Shown here: in pieces, positions 25,308 to 36,511 of the stretch
How positions within the stretch are numbered: the stretch's first letter is position 1
Layout of the letters: every line of letters begins with the position of its first letter
Source: Bugulina stolonifera
Lineage: Eukaryota > Bryozoa > Gymnolaemata > Cheilostomatida > Bugulidae
Direction: 5' to 3'
Assembly: GCA_935421135.1 (NCBI GenBank)
Contig: OW285189.1
Span: 24,120,298 to 24,184,297 of the forward strand
Length of the DNA stretch: 64,000 bases
The notes under the pieces: generated by a model
Told to the model about the DNA's origin: nothing
The model's database searches: none
What the model saw: the letters and a program-made list of their open reading frames with translations, nothing else
Position numbers and translations under genes: made by a program

Positions 25308-27513
25308 TCACCAAGACCTATCGCAAAATGTACAGTCTGGTTTCCGCGAATAACCGGTGTTGACTATCTGATGAGTGGACAGCAATATGGTGGTTGTCAG
25401 TAAATATGTTGCAGTGCATCCATGTTAAAAGATGGTCAGGTATAGTAGACGTGCAGATACAGTGTACATGTAGTAGATGCATAGGTGTGGTGTGTTAGAG
25501 GCGTAGATACAGTGTGGCAGAAGTGTTAATTTGGTGAGATGAAAGTGTAGATATAGTGTAGTAGATGTGTAGGTGTGCTGTGGTAGATGGTGTAGGTATG
25601 CTGTGGTAGATGTGTAGGTATGCTGTGGTAGATGGTAATTATGTAGTATGTGCAACCTGCATAGTTCCTTAGGTGCTTGTAGAATAATATAGCGTACGAC
25701 ACATCAATACGTTTCATATGCTGTTCCAAAGTACATGCTTTCAGGATTATTGGCATCCTTCAAACACAATCAGACCATTTTATTATAGAACCCAGTCTTT
25801 ACTCGTAGATGTCACACTATTTCACTACTTGGGCTTAATAAGCGATCGTAAATTGAAATGTAGAAGTCACCAGCTAACTTTGTGATATTATAATATACAC
25901 GTACTTATGTTCTGGAAGATGATATCATTCATCTAATATATTGAGAGACAGGCTTAATATTTAGTATTATTGTATATTACTATCTTCCCTAATAAGTGGA
26001 ACATGAGTGTAAGGACTCCACTGTTTTGTTGATACGTCATGTAAAAAGCTACTGTTATATAGAAAAAGGAGCACATAGCTGGAGTTGCGTGTGAAGTTGA
26101 CCAATCATAGGACAGTTTTACGACTACTAAACTTTGGGCCAAAATCCGAATGCTCCACATACATGTACATGCCGGAGAAAATAGTGTTTTGTATAGCCCA
26201 CCCATCTACAACTATATAGTGATGGAGACATGCGGAAAGAAGGTGATGTGTGATGTTATACTATTACAGTGCGGGGAGGAAATGAGTACTTACTGGGTCA
26301 TCATACGCCGATTTACCAGGTTTCCTTGATTTCCGTCTGGTTTTGGGTTTAACGCTTGTATCTGGCTTGTCTAAAAAGATCATATGATTTCATTATTAAA
26401 AGTTCATATAAGGTCAAGTACGTATGAATGTCTTACATTTCCTACTATGGTATTTTCACACATCATAGTCATACTAGACCAACAAATTATTATGCTCAGT
26501 TTACCTACCAGCAGGTGCATTTCTCTCTACAAATCCCTGATATACTGGCTGTTCAGCTGCACCTAAAACATATCACAGATCTAATAGATACATGTACACT
26601 AATATCATCATGAAAACTAAATAAAGAATATGCATACATAATATATATGTTTGAGAAATGCATAGTTTCAACCAATCAGCTGACTGAGCTAGCTCTACAC
26701 AATTACATACGAGAACAAGTATATATGAATATCTTACATTTACTAAAACAGTAATACTGTATTTTCACACGTTATGGTCCTGCTTTATTAACAAAATATT
26801 ATGCTCAGTTTACCTACCAGCAGGTGCATTTCTCTCTACAAATCCCTGATATACTGGCTGTTCAGCTGCACCTAAAACATATCACAGATCTAATAGATAC
26901 ATGTACACTAATATCATCATGAAAACTAAATAAAGAATATGCATACATAATATATATGTTTGAGAAATGCATAGTTTCAACCAATCAGCTGACTGAGCTA
27001 GCTCTACACAATTACATACGAGAACAAGTATATATGAACATCTTACATTTACTAAAACAGTAATACTGTATTTTCACACGTTATGGTCCTGCTAAATTAA
27101 CAAATTATTATGTTCAGTTTACCTACCAGCAGGTGCATTTCTCTCTACAAATCCCTGATATACTGGCTGTTCAGCTGCACCTAAAACATATCACAGATCT
27201 GATACATAAGCTAATATCACCATGAAATTTGAACATAATATGTTTTACAAATACATGTAGTTAGTTTCAACCAATCAGCTGACCGACTAACCGATCAATC
27301 TATGATCGATCGATCTTTCAATCAATCAAAAGACGCCAACCTAGTATAATTTTTAGTGTCATATATCAAGGCTACTTACTACTTTATAAATCTGACTGAT
27401 ATAGTACAGTCCATGTGCATAGATACATTGTACATGCACATTGGCTGTGATATACACAACTATCAAACCTCACAGACAAACAGACAGACTGAGACAGACA
27501 AACAGACAGACTG

Positions 27514-27554
<41 letters not shown>

Positions 27555-30500
27555 CTACAAGTGGGTCACTAGTCACTACCAGGGCTCTCAAGTTCTCGGA
27601 TTTTCCCCGAGCAGTTCGGATTTTGAGTGCTTGCTCGGAGAGCTCGGGAGGTTTTTCATTATTGATGATCTGCTCGGATTTTGGGAGATTTTCTCACATT
27701 AGCTATATTTTGAATTGAAATGCTTTAAAATCTCCAAATTAATCTTCAGTTTATCTCATACCTTGTGAGTTGCTTAGCAAAAAGCTACTAATTCTATTAC
27801 TTTTCAAGGGCAAGGGCTGAATTACATGTATGTAGTGGGATTATTAGGCTGTTAGAAATTAGTTAGGCTAACTCCATAGAGCAATGGATATGTGCGTGTA
27901 AGTGACCAACAGCTTTATTTATATATCTGACCAATTGCTAATAGAGTAATACTACTACAATGCTTACACTGCAGTACATTGTACATTTGCTCGGATTTTT
28001 TGACTGAGCAACTTGAGAGCCCTGCACTACCTACTACTAATATTCGAAAACAGCTCTCATCTATTCATTCAGCCAACATTTGACCATCTAAGATTTAGTA
28101 AGAAGCTGTGGAGACCAGTTGATATGAATAGATAGCCCCACTTACTTACCACTCTTCATGAAATTTTGATATACTGGCTGTTCAGCTGCACCTAGAATAA
28201 ATCACAAATTTACTACATCACCAAAATCACTAAACTTTGAAGAATGTGTATATTAGAGGAATAGATTCTACTTCAGCGTGGCGGAGGCAGGCGCAACTTT
28301 GTGCTTTTGGGAACTTCTCTCTATATAAACTCCCATCTACATGAATTGCTTTCAAGTTTTGAGTTAGTGACCTGTGATATTCCCATTGAATCAGTGACCT
28401 GTGATATTCCCATTGAATCAGTGACCTGTGATATTCCCATTGAGTTAGTGACCTGTGATATCCCCACTGAGTTAGTGACCTGTGATATCCCCATTCAGTT
28501 AGTGACCTGTGATATCCCCATTGAGTTAGTGACCTGTGATATTCCCATTGAATCAGTGACCTGTGATATTCCCATTGAGTTAGTGACCTGTAATATCCCC
28601 ACTGAGTTAGTGACCTGTGATATCCCCATTGAGTTAGTGACCTGTGATATTCCCATTGAGTTAGTGATCTGTGATATCCCCATTGAATCAGTGACCTGTG
28701 ATATCCCCATTGAATCAGTGACCTATGATATTCCCATTGAGTTAGTGACCTGTGATATCCCCATTGAGTTAGTGACCTGTGATATCCCCACTGAGTAAGT
28801 GACCTGTGATATCCCCCATTGAGTTAGTGACCTGTGATATTCCCATTGAGTTAGTGATCTGTGATATCCCCATTGAATCAGTGACCTGTGATATTCCCAT
28901 TGAGTTTGTGACCTGTGATATCCCCCATTGAGTTAGTGACCTGTGATATTCACTCAAATACTCACCATGTGTATTTCTATCCACGAATCCCTGATAAACT
29001 GGCTGTTCAGCAGCACCTATAAAGAGAGTGGTGTAGATTAGACATGGAGGTGCTCTTTGTAAATTGTAATGTGGCTAATGAATGCACTCACGGAACACAT
29101 TGAAATGTAAATCTAATTAAAAATGTATGAGTTGTGTAAATTGACTAGTTATATGTATATTTACTATTCGTTTGTAAATCTAGTTGCTTACACTCGCCAT
29201 TTGCATTCTAGTTTAACAGTTGTGTATAATTACCACATGTACATAAATCTCAGATTTAGTAAGACGCTGTGGGGACCAGTTGATACGAATAGATAGCCCT
29301 ACTTACTTACCACTCTTCATGAAATTTTGATATACTGGCGGTTCAGCTGCACCTAGAATAAATCACAAATTTACTACATCACCAAAATCACTAAACTTTG
29401 AAGAATGTGTATATTAGAGGAATAGATTCTACAATGTACATGTACTTCAGTGTGGCGGTGTCGACCTTGAACATGGTTTACTAGAGGGTGTGTGTAAGGA
29501 CTAGGATCTGGGACCATATGATATCCCCACTGAGTTAGTGACCTGTGATATTCCCATTGAGTTAGTGACCTGTGATATTCCCATTGAATCAGTGACCTGT
29601 GATATTCCCACTAAGTAAGTGACCTGTGATATTCTCATTGAGTTAGTGACCTGTGATATCCCCACTGAGTTAGTGACCTGTGATATTCCCCACTGAGTAG
29701 GTGATCTGTGATATTCCCCACTGAGTTAGTGACCTGTGATATCCACCATTGAGTAAGTGACCTGTAATATCCCCACTGAGTTAGTGACCTGTGATATCCC
29801 CATTCAGTTAGTGACCTGTGATATCCCCACTGAGTTAGTGACCTGTGATATTCCCCACTGAGTTAGTGACCTGTCATGTCCACTATACTTACCCTGTGCA
29901 TTTCTCTCTACAAATCCCTGATATACTGGCTGTTCAGCTGCACCTAAAACAGTTCACAGATCTGATACATAAGCTAATATCACCATGAAACTAGAACATG
30001 CATGGAGTATAATGTACATTATATGTACTGTACATGTGTACACGTATATATTATATTATTCATGCAAGGAGTTCTTCTATTGAGCAGTTGAAGCGCTGTT
30101 TGACATCCATGGAAATACCTGTCCCTGACTGGGGTTTGAACCAGAGACCTCTACGGTATAATTGCCTAGCACAGTGAGCGGAACACGTTACCAATGAAAA
30201 TTGGCTACAAAAGCAGTCCTGATAAATGGTTTGACTTTAGGAAGGGCATGTAGCTGTAGAAAATACAAGTATTATGCTTCTCCTACCCTGCTATCTCTAT
30301 AGCATCTGGGAGTAATCTCCCTCGATTTGAACAATTATGGCTACTCTGAGGTATCGCAATTATTTCCATTGCTAACAATTGACATATTCTAACAGAGCTC
30401 ACGTATTGGTAAATTTGATCAATTATGGGCACATATACTATCTGTTAGATACACAATTACATACAGGAACAAGTATGTATGAATATCTTACATTTACTAA

Positions 30501-33500
30501 AACAGTAATACTGTATTTTCACACGTTATGGTCCTGGTAAATTAACAAATTATTATGCTCAGTTTACCTACCAGCAGGTGCATTTCTCTCTACAAATCCC
30601 TGATATACTGGCTGTTCAGCTGCACCTAAAACATATCACAGATCTGATAGATACATGAACACTAATATCATCAAGAAAACTAAACAAAGTATATGCACAC
30701 AATATATATGTTTGAGAAATACATAGTTTCAACCAATCAGCTGACAGACTGACCGACCGATCAATCAATTAATGAATCAATAAACACAAACCTACTACAA
30801 CTTGTCATATCATATGTTAAGTGTTGTGTCCGGCTGAGTAGCAGCATAAAGGGTATACTACATGTAGCATGCCCTTTATGCTGCTAAGGCACACAGTTAC
30901 ATAGTGCTAGCAGTGAGTGATGACTCACTGTATCTGATAACTGAACGATGTGAAGATGCGAAAGCTACCAGGGGGGGGGGGGGGAGGGAAGACTACAATC
31001 TTACTTCAAAAGAGATAACCGTATGATCCTCAAAAGGAAATACGTCGGGACAGTGATGAGTTAAGGCAGTAATCATCTTAGATATACGAAAGAATTCACA
31101 AACAGACTAGCAGTGATTAAGGAGCTGGTCAGTGCAGAAAACCAAGTCACTACGCTTGAAGGTAGCCTACCAGAGAGTTATATGCTACACTGGTGACTGC
31201 ACTACACTGGTGACTGCACTACACTGGTGACTGCACTACATTGGTGACTGCACTACACTGGTGACTGCACTACACTGGTGACTGCACTACACTGGTGACT
31301 GCACTACACTGGTCACCGGTACAGCGGTTCAAGCATGTCAGCTGATAGCACCAAGTCAGCTGGTGGCATCAAGTAACAGCTTAAACTAAAGCTAGCGCAT
31401 ACTGATGTCTGCTGTCTGATGCAGATAAACCCTCTAGGTGGTCGAAACTACTTTGTCAGTTTCAATGATGATTTTTCAACATTATGCTGATGCGCATTTC
31501 GTATCAAACAGAAGTGATGTGATTTGTGTTTTTACAAATTTAGGGCAGAGAGTCACACCAGCAACAGGATAGGTACGTTACGTAGCAATGGAGGGGATGA
31601 ATACATACCAAACAAATTCTGGAATATCCCTGAAGATGTGGTATAAATCACCAGGTGACAGCTCAATAGTCACCACAACAAGATGGGTGTGCACAGTACT
31701 TCAACCGAATTGTATGCGAGTCTGCAAGGGTGATGATTATAGATGCAAACCTTCCAAAATAATTCTGGGCAGAATCTCTAGCAACCTCAGTGTATGTGAG
31801 GAACCGTCTACCAACTGCAACTCCCAAGAGACGTGCCACTCCCTATCAACTCTGGTTCAGCACCAATCCTGATGCAAGCAGGTGTTTGACTCACTAGCCT
31901 ATGCCTAATATACCTGATTATCTACACCGTAAACTACATAGGTACCTAAGCTGATGATATGTTTGTTGCCTTGCGTCTAAAGCAGGGGTTCCCAATCTGG
32001 GGTACATGTACCCTCTGGTCTAAAGCCTACAGACTTCATAATCTGACTAGCAAACAAAGAGTCCTACGATGAGATGTGCCATACAAAGAAAACAAGCTAG
32101 ATATCCCACATGACACACGTGAAAAGCTAACCATGGAGTTTCCTTCTCATGATAAGCTAGTTTCTAATGAGAGCAGCTGTAGACTACCTGTGACCTGTGA
32201 AATCCCCCATTGAGTAATTGACCTGTCATTTCCACTATACTTACCACGTGTATTTCTCTCCACGAATCCCTGATATACTGGCTGTTCAGCAGCACCTAAA
32301 AAGAGAGCGGTGTAGATGAGACATGGAGATGTTCTTTGTAAATAGCATTGTAGCTAACGTATTCAAATATTTGTCTAGAAAAAAATTTTAAAAGTACACA
32401 TATACATGCAACCTACACAACGAACTATGTTATGTTCTAAGTACTAACTGCTGATATCTTGCTAAACTAATATCCACCAAACCAAACACTAAACAGAATA
32501 TGACATTCAACTGTTGTCACGTCTTCCTTGCTTAATGTTGAGAAAGGGTTAAATAATCTGACGATTTCTACAACGAATTGCTTACACATCTTTATGCAAT
32601 TTGCTTACCACCGTGTGTATCTCTTTTCGTGAAATTTTGATATACTGGCGGTTCAGCTGCACCTAAAACATATCACACATCTGATACACACTCTGATATC
32701 ACCATGAAGCTTGAACATAGTATTTATGTATGTTTTTGAAATAATATACGGCTGCAGTCAGTCAAGCATGCAGAGAGGCAGTCATTTAATATTATAAACC
32801 ATGGCATATGTACAATGTGTTCCACAAAAGTGCCTATGGATACCTTACATTCACAAACTACAAGAGCTGCAACATCACACTTGCTTTCTCTAGGTGTAAG
32901 AGTTGTGTATACTTACCATGTGTATACTTACCATGTGTATACCTACCATGTGTATACCTACCATGTGTATACTTACCATGTGTATACTTACCATGTGTAT
33001 CTAAATCTAGGAGTTGTGTATACTTACAACCTGTATCTAAATCTAGGAGTTGTGTATACTTACAACCTGTATCTAAATCTAGGAGTTGTGTATACTTACA
33101 ACCTGTATCTAAATCTAGGAGTCGTGTATACTTACCACGGGCATCTCTTTCCACAAATCCTTGGTACACAGGTTGCTCCGCTGCATCTAAAGTCAATGAA
33201 TAAATATATTTATTAATTGATTCACCAACAACACTACTGTAGAGGTGTCCACAGAGACGATGTCCATGGAGACGGTGTCCATGGAGACGGTGCACATGGC
33301 CAATGTGGGAAAGAGAGAATACTGGCTTGTCTGGTGGTACTACGTGATGTTACATCTGTACCAGTTTTATGTGATCATACCAAGTAGTGAATATAATACT
33401 ATGACTTCAACCAGATATGAACTAGAGAAAATAGTTGTGTTTACCATTTGGTCTTGGAGCTACAAATCCTTGGTAGACATTCTGTTCTACAGCACCTAGA

Positions 33501-35761
33501 ACAAATGGGAGAAACAAGTTCTGTATTTACTATAATAATTACCAGTATTAGCTTACTACCGGTAAGGAGCATGGGTCACCCTAATAGTACCATGCAACAT
33601 GTCACCATGAGGTGTGAAGACTCTCAAAGATATTAGAATATGAGGTGACATACTGTAATGGCCTACATGACGAATCAACAAAGGCCGTGGGAGGAAAGAC
33701 ACAACATAGCTCTGCCGCATACAAAATAAATCTGGAGTCGCTACACTCTCTCCTCTCATTTTGGTTGGTGACTGGACAAAATGAATTAAAATTTGAAGCC
33801 ATTCAAGCTTTGGCTAGAGTGATTTCTTCATAAACTGCCTGGTTGGTAAGGGCCCCAGTATGTTGGAAGAGATTTAGGGACATTTTCATCACAAAGTTAA
33901 ATACACTACATGTATATATATTATGTGGACGTTCATATGCAACTTGCAACTTTCATTATAAACCATATTATATAATCACAATATTATATTAGTCACCTTT
34001 AGCCTTAGAGAAGCTCTTTGCTCCACTTGATCTCTTAGCCTAATAATAACAATGAGTTTATGAGTCATAGCAACCAATAAATAATCATACATGAGTAAGT
34101 AGATTCAACTGAGAGTGGCAGGCCATGACTTGTACAGATTACAGTAAATGGAAATAAATGGTAGGGGTATGATACTAAGAAGCTACAAAACTAAACAAGT
34201 TTAGTTTATGAAGTTTAATACTAAACAAGTTATAAAACAAAACCTAACAGTCAACAGCAGCTTGTTGATTGGTAGCTGTTAATATCGCTGGTAACCCAAG
34301 GAAAGTAAGAACACCGACAAAACAGAAAGAGAGATGAACAATTCCTCACCTTTTTCTTTTTCTGATCATATACTGTCGCTGTTTCATTAAACTGATATGG
34401 ACCTGTTAAAGAGAAAGAGAATAGAAACACACATTATACTCATGTATTATGTAGTGAACATGTTCATAGTAGGTACATACGTACACGTACATACACATGG
34501 TACATGGTACAAGGAGTACCTGGTAGTAGTGCTGCTTCATCACTCATAAGAGTACACAATTCCGTTATGCTTTGGAATAGTAGTCCAGGTAAACAGAGAG
34601 AGAGAGAGAGACCAAAGTCCACTCCAATAGCACATCGTGGGTTGAGAGAGCACTCTAGGGCTTGGCAGGTTTACCATCAATGCAGTTGAGTGGACAATAG
34701 TATAATTATAGTAATTGCTGGGCTACGTGAGCACAAGTTTTGGCGGAATTGGATGAGAGAATATTGAATTGCATTGGCCAAAATTTCAATCATTCATTCG
34801 CCCCTCACAATTAGAGATGGTTGTATTAACCTTACTCAAACAAGCACAAAGACAAGACATGCCGGGGAGGGGGAGGGAGAGGGGGAGGGGGAGGAGCCAA
34901 CCAATTATACTACAGCGCAGGTAGAATGAGAAAAATGTATGAATACTAAAAGTAGGACATAAAAACCTCCTTAGAACTCCACTGTGGGGTATTGGGAGCT
35001 TTGTATAGGCTAAGTTTATAATAGAATAGTATTTTATACATGTATATGATGAATGATATAATGACTACATACCAGAATGCTTAGTCTGTGCGGTGTACTC
35101 ATCTTCCTTTACTGTTTCCAAGGGCATATATTCTGCCTCAGGTGGACCTCTGTCTGTCTGTGGTTGAGAGGGTAATCTGGGCTGTGCACTTTGACTCCCA
35201 GACCTAGGGAATTTAGCTGTAGATATGGGATCTTCATCATAGTAGTACTCGTACTCATAAACTTTGCTCTTTTGGCTGCGATTATCAATGTAGTCACTCT
35301 CTTTAGCTTTGGTCTGAGAGCTAACCTTGGTGGGTGGTCGTGATGCTGTAGTATTGCGTTCAACTGCTTGTGGTTCATTCTGATGAGATGGCTCATCTGT
35401 GTGACACAAAGTATATATATATATATAACTTTATTTAGTGTGCAATATAACATGGTGTACATGTGTATATCCTACAGAGAGAACATTACACAGGTGTATA
35501 TTTTACAGATAGAACATTTACAGGTGACATGCTGTATGTGCAACTGACTGCCTACAGAACAATATAATAATGATGCAAATCACACTATTTCACACCTCCT
35601 TTGCCTTTTGCTCCAAAGCGTTCCTCAATCTTGGTTTTAGTTTGCTCAGCTGCTGCCTGTGCAGCTTCAGCAGTTATCTCCCCATAGTCTATATCCATCT
35701 GCTGCAGTTTGGCGAATAACTTGTTCTGCGCTGCATCTTCTGATGTCTTCTTGTCCGCCAT
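25308..35761 (-). CDS. Unrecognised protein with twelve tandem PVYQ-module microexons
   Basis: Exons in gene order: 35761-35596, 35396-35073, 34402-34350, 34039-33997, twelve repeat exons (33495 down to 26519), 26370-26294, and a tentative last exon 25367-25308. The frame is intact across all joins (443 codons plus stop). N-terminus: MADKKTSEDAAQNKLFAKLQ, then an Ala/Glu-rich helix. The second exon is Tyr-rich and acidic (YEYEYYYDEDP, EYMPLETVKEDEYTAQ). Two short Lys-rich exons follow, then repeats of the type GAAEQPVYQGFVERNAPA, then a basic segment (KPKTRRKSRKPGK). No signal peptide or membrane span is seen if the ATG at 35761 is used. The frame is also open upstream to an ATG at 35833, which would add a hydrophobic stretch. 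The first join uses a GTGTGA donor that overlaps a direct read-through to stop after GKGGVK, so a short isoform is possible. I recognise no family; the repeated Tyr motifs suggest, but do not show, phosphotyrosine signalling. Confidence 0.7.
26395..27235 (-). repeat. Three tandem copies of a 300-bp exon-plus-flank block
   Basis: Near-identical blocks of about 300-309 bp, each containing one 54-nt microexon with both splice sites, intronic sequence such as TGCTCAGTTTACCTACCAGC on one side and ACATATCACAGATCT on the other. A fourth copy of the block is at about 30460-30740. This shows how the array grew: duplication of an exon together with its flanking intron. Confidence 0.85.
27477..27553. 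repeat. CAGA tetranucleotide repeat
   Basis: Interrupted run of CAGACAGA units with CTGAGACAGACAAA interruptions, intronic in the microexon gene. Confidence 0.9.
27580..28024. mobile_element. 445-bp TIR element, non-autonomous
   Basis: It begins CAGGGCTCTCAAGTT and ends with the exact reverse complement AACTTGAGAGCCCTG. Both ends also carry CTCGGATTTT-type subterminal motifs. It is flanked by the direct repeat CACTAC on each side (27574-27579 and 28025-28030). It has no coding capacity. The TIR style (CAGGG) is hAT- or P-like; the superfamily is not decided because the visible duplication is six bases. Confidence 0.75.
28369..28953. repeat. 27-bp minisatellite, copy 1
   Basis: About 21 copies of a 27-bp unit with GTGACCTGTGATATTCCCAT followed by TGAGTTA. 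It directly abuts the donor side of the microexon at 28966. The long open frame on the plus strand (Val-Thr-Cys-Asp-Ile-Pro repeats) is a by-product of a stop-free unit whose length divides by three. Confidence 0.9.
29526..29878. repeat. 27-bp minisatellite, copy 2
   Basis: About 13 copies of the same 27-bp unit as at 28369-28953, ending just before the donor of the microexon at 29893. A one- to two-copy remnant lies at about 32188-32230, next to the donor of the microexon at 32245. The minisatellite therefore travels with the exon duplications. Confidence 0.88.
30070..30215 (-). mobile_element. tRNA-derived SINE, copy 2
   Basis: Same body as copy 1: TTGAGCAGTTGAAGCGC, CTGACTGGGGTTTGAACCAG and CCTAGCACAGTGAGCGGAAC on the plus strand. 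The A-box region is degraded. It lies in an intron of the microexon gene. Confidence 0.65.
31188..31313. repeat. 17-bp tandem repeat
   Basis: Seven to eight copies of TACACTGGTGACTGCAC in an intron of the microexon gene. Non-coding. Confidence 0.9.
32911..33135 (-). repeat. Minisatellite carrying repeated splice donors
   Basis: Directly downstream (gene orientation) of the microexon 33186-33136 come about three 36-bp units with GGTTGTAAGTATACACAACT, then about six 15-bp units CACATGGTAAGTATA. Each unit repeats the donor of that exon (GTAAGTATAC, or GTAGGTATAC in two). Unit lengths are multiples of three and the frame remains open to a stop at 32858, so each donor would leave the exon in phase 1. 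Confidence 0.85.
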
Positions 35762-35929
35762 CTTGCAACCAAATAGAGATACAGATACAACGTAAGTAAG
35801 TACATAGAGTCTTATGGTAAGGTAACATGGCATACATTGTAGGTAGTAGTATGTTCATGTACTCCTTGTGTGCAATATATTACAGTAGTGTCAGGCGTTT
35901 GGCCACACTTTTAATATGTGATCTTTCGT

Positions 35930-36170
35930 TTGTAAAGAATTTATTTGTGAGCAGCTAAGGATTTAGCCCCACTTCTGTGAAAATGACCCGTCCCTGACTG
36001 AGGACTGAGCCCGAGGCTCTATGGCACCTTTGCCTAGCGCAGTGGCCAAAACACATTGCCACTACATTAGCTCAAATTCCACATCTGTAAATAACTCCAG
36101 TTAGGGAAGGGTTATTTTCACAGGTATGGACTCGAGTCCCTAACTGCTCAAAAATAAATTTCTTGCAAAA
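35930..36170 (-). mobile_element. tRNA-derived SINE, copy 3, with inverted ends
   Basis: It contains GTCCCTGACTGAGGACTGAG, CCTAGCGCAGTGGCC and the head TGAGCAGCTAAGG. The segment 36110-36165 is an inverted copy of the same head (CTAACTGCTCAAAAATAAAT), so this locus looks like two head-to-head copies or a foldback derivative. It lies between the small membrane-protein gene and the microexon gene. Confidence 0.6.
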
Positions 36171-36511
36171 CAAAGACCTCATATTAGAGCATTAGGTATC
36201 GTATCAATGGCATGCCTTTCTAGTCATTCAAACATATGTATGGGAATAAATTTAACTATAAGAATGTTGCGTTTATGAACTGTAGCATTTGAAATGAATA
36301 CACACAGGCAAGTGGAAGGTAGCAAATGGAAGTGAATACATGTAAAATAAAATTATGTATTTGAAGGTGTTGGTGTGGGCAAATAGTTTAAAGATAAAAA
36401 GCAGTACGAGATGCATCTTGTTTATTGTTTATAGGTATCTAATTATCCTCATCGGAGGAAACTTTACTATCCACTACTTTTCATTATAAAGCATGTACAA
36501 TGTATATATGC

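Larger units (their letters stand above)
26519..33495 (-). other. Array of twelve phase 1-1 microexons
   Basis: Repeat exons, in gene order: 33495-33445 (51 nt, GAVEQNVYQGFVAPRPN), 33186-33136 (51, DAAEQPVYQGFVERDAR), 32662-32609 (54), 32295-32245 (51), 30625-30572 (54), 29943-29893 (51), 29352-29311 (42, GAAEPPVYQNFMKS), 29016-28966 (51), 28191-28150 (42), 27180-27127, 26871-26818 and 26572-26519 (54 each, GAAEQPVYQGFVERNAPA). Every one starts with two bases completing a codon opened by G, and ends with one G before a GTRAGT-like donor. Any number can therefore be added, lost or skipped without changing frame. The last three are identical at the protein level. Confidence 0.85.

Noticed and set aside
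25425..25655. Thr/Tyr/His-rich minus-strand frames
   Set aside because: Degenerate TGTAGRTGTGTAGGTAT-type simple repeat.
28301..28798. 165-codon frame of Val-Thr-Cys-Asp-Ile-Pro repeats on the plus strand
   Set aside because: Product of a 27-bp minisatellite whose unit lacks stops; it is intronic to a minus-strand gene and has no splice or start context.
35762..35833. Upstream in-frame ATG that would add a hydrophobic N-terminus (MPCYLTIRLYVLTYVV) to the microexon protein
   Set aside because: The ATG at 35761 has a better context and the upstream stretch looks like untranslated or intronic sequence. Not excluded, so mentioned in the gene entry.
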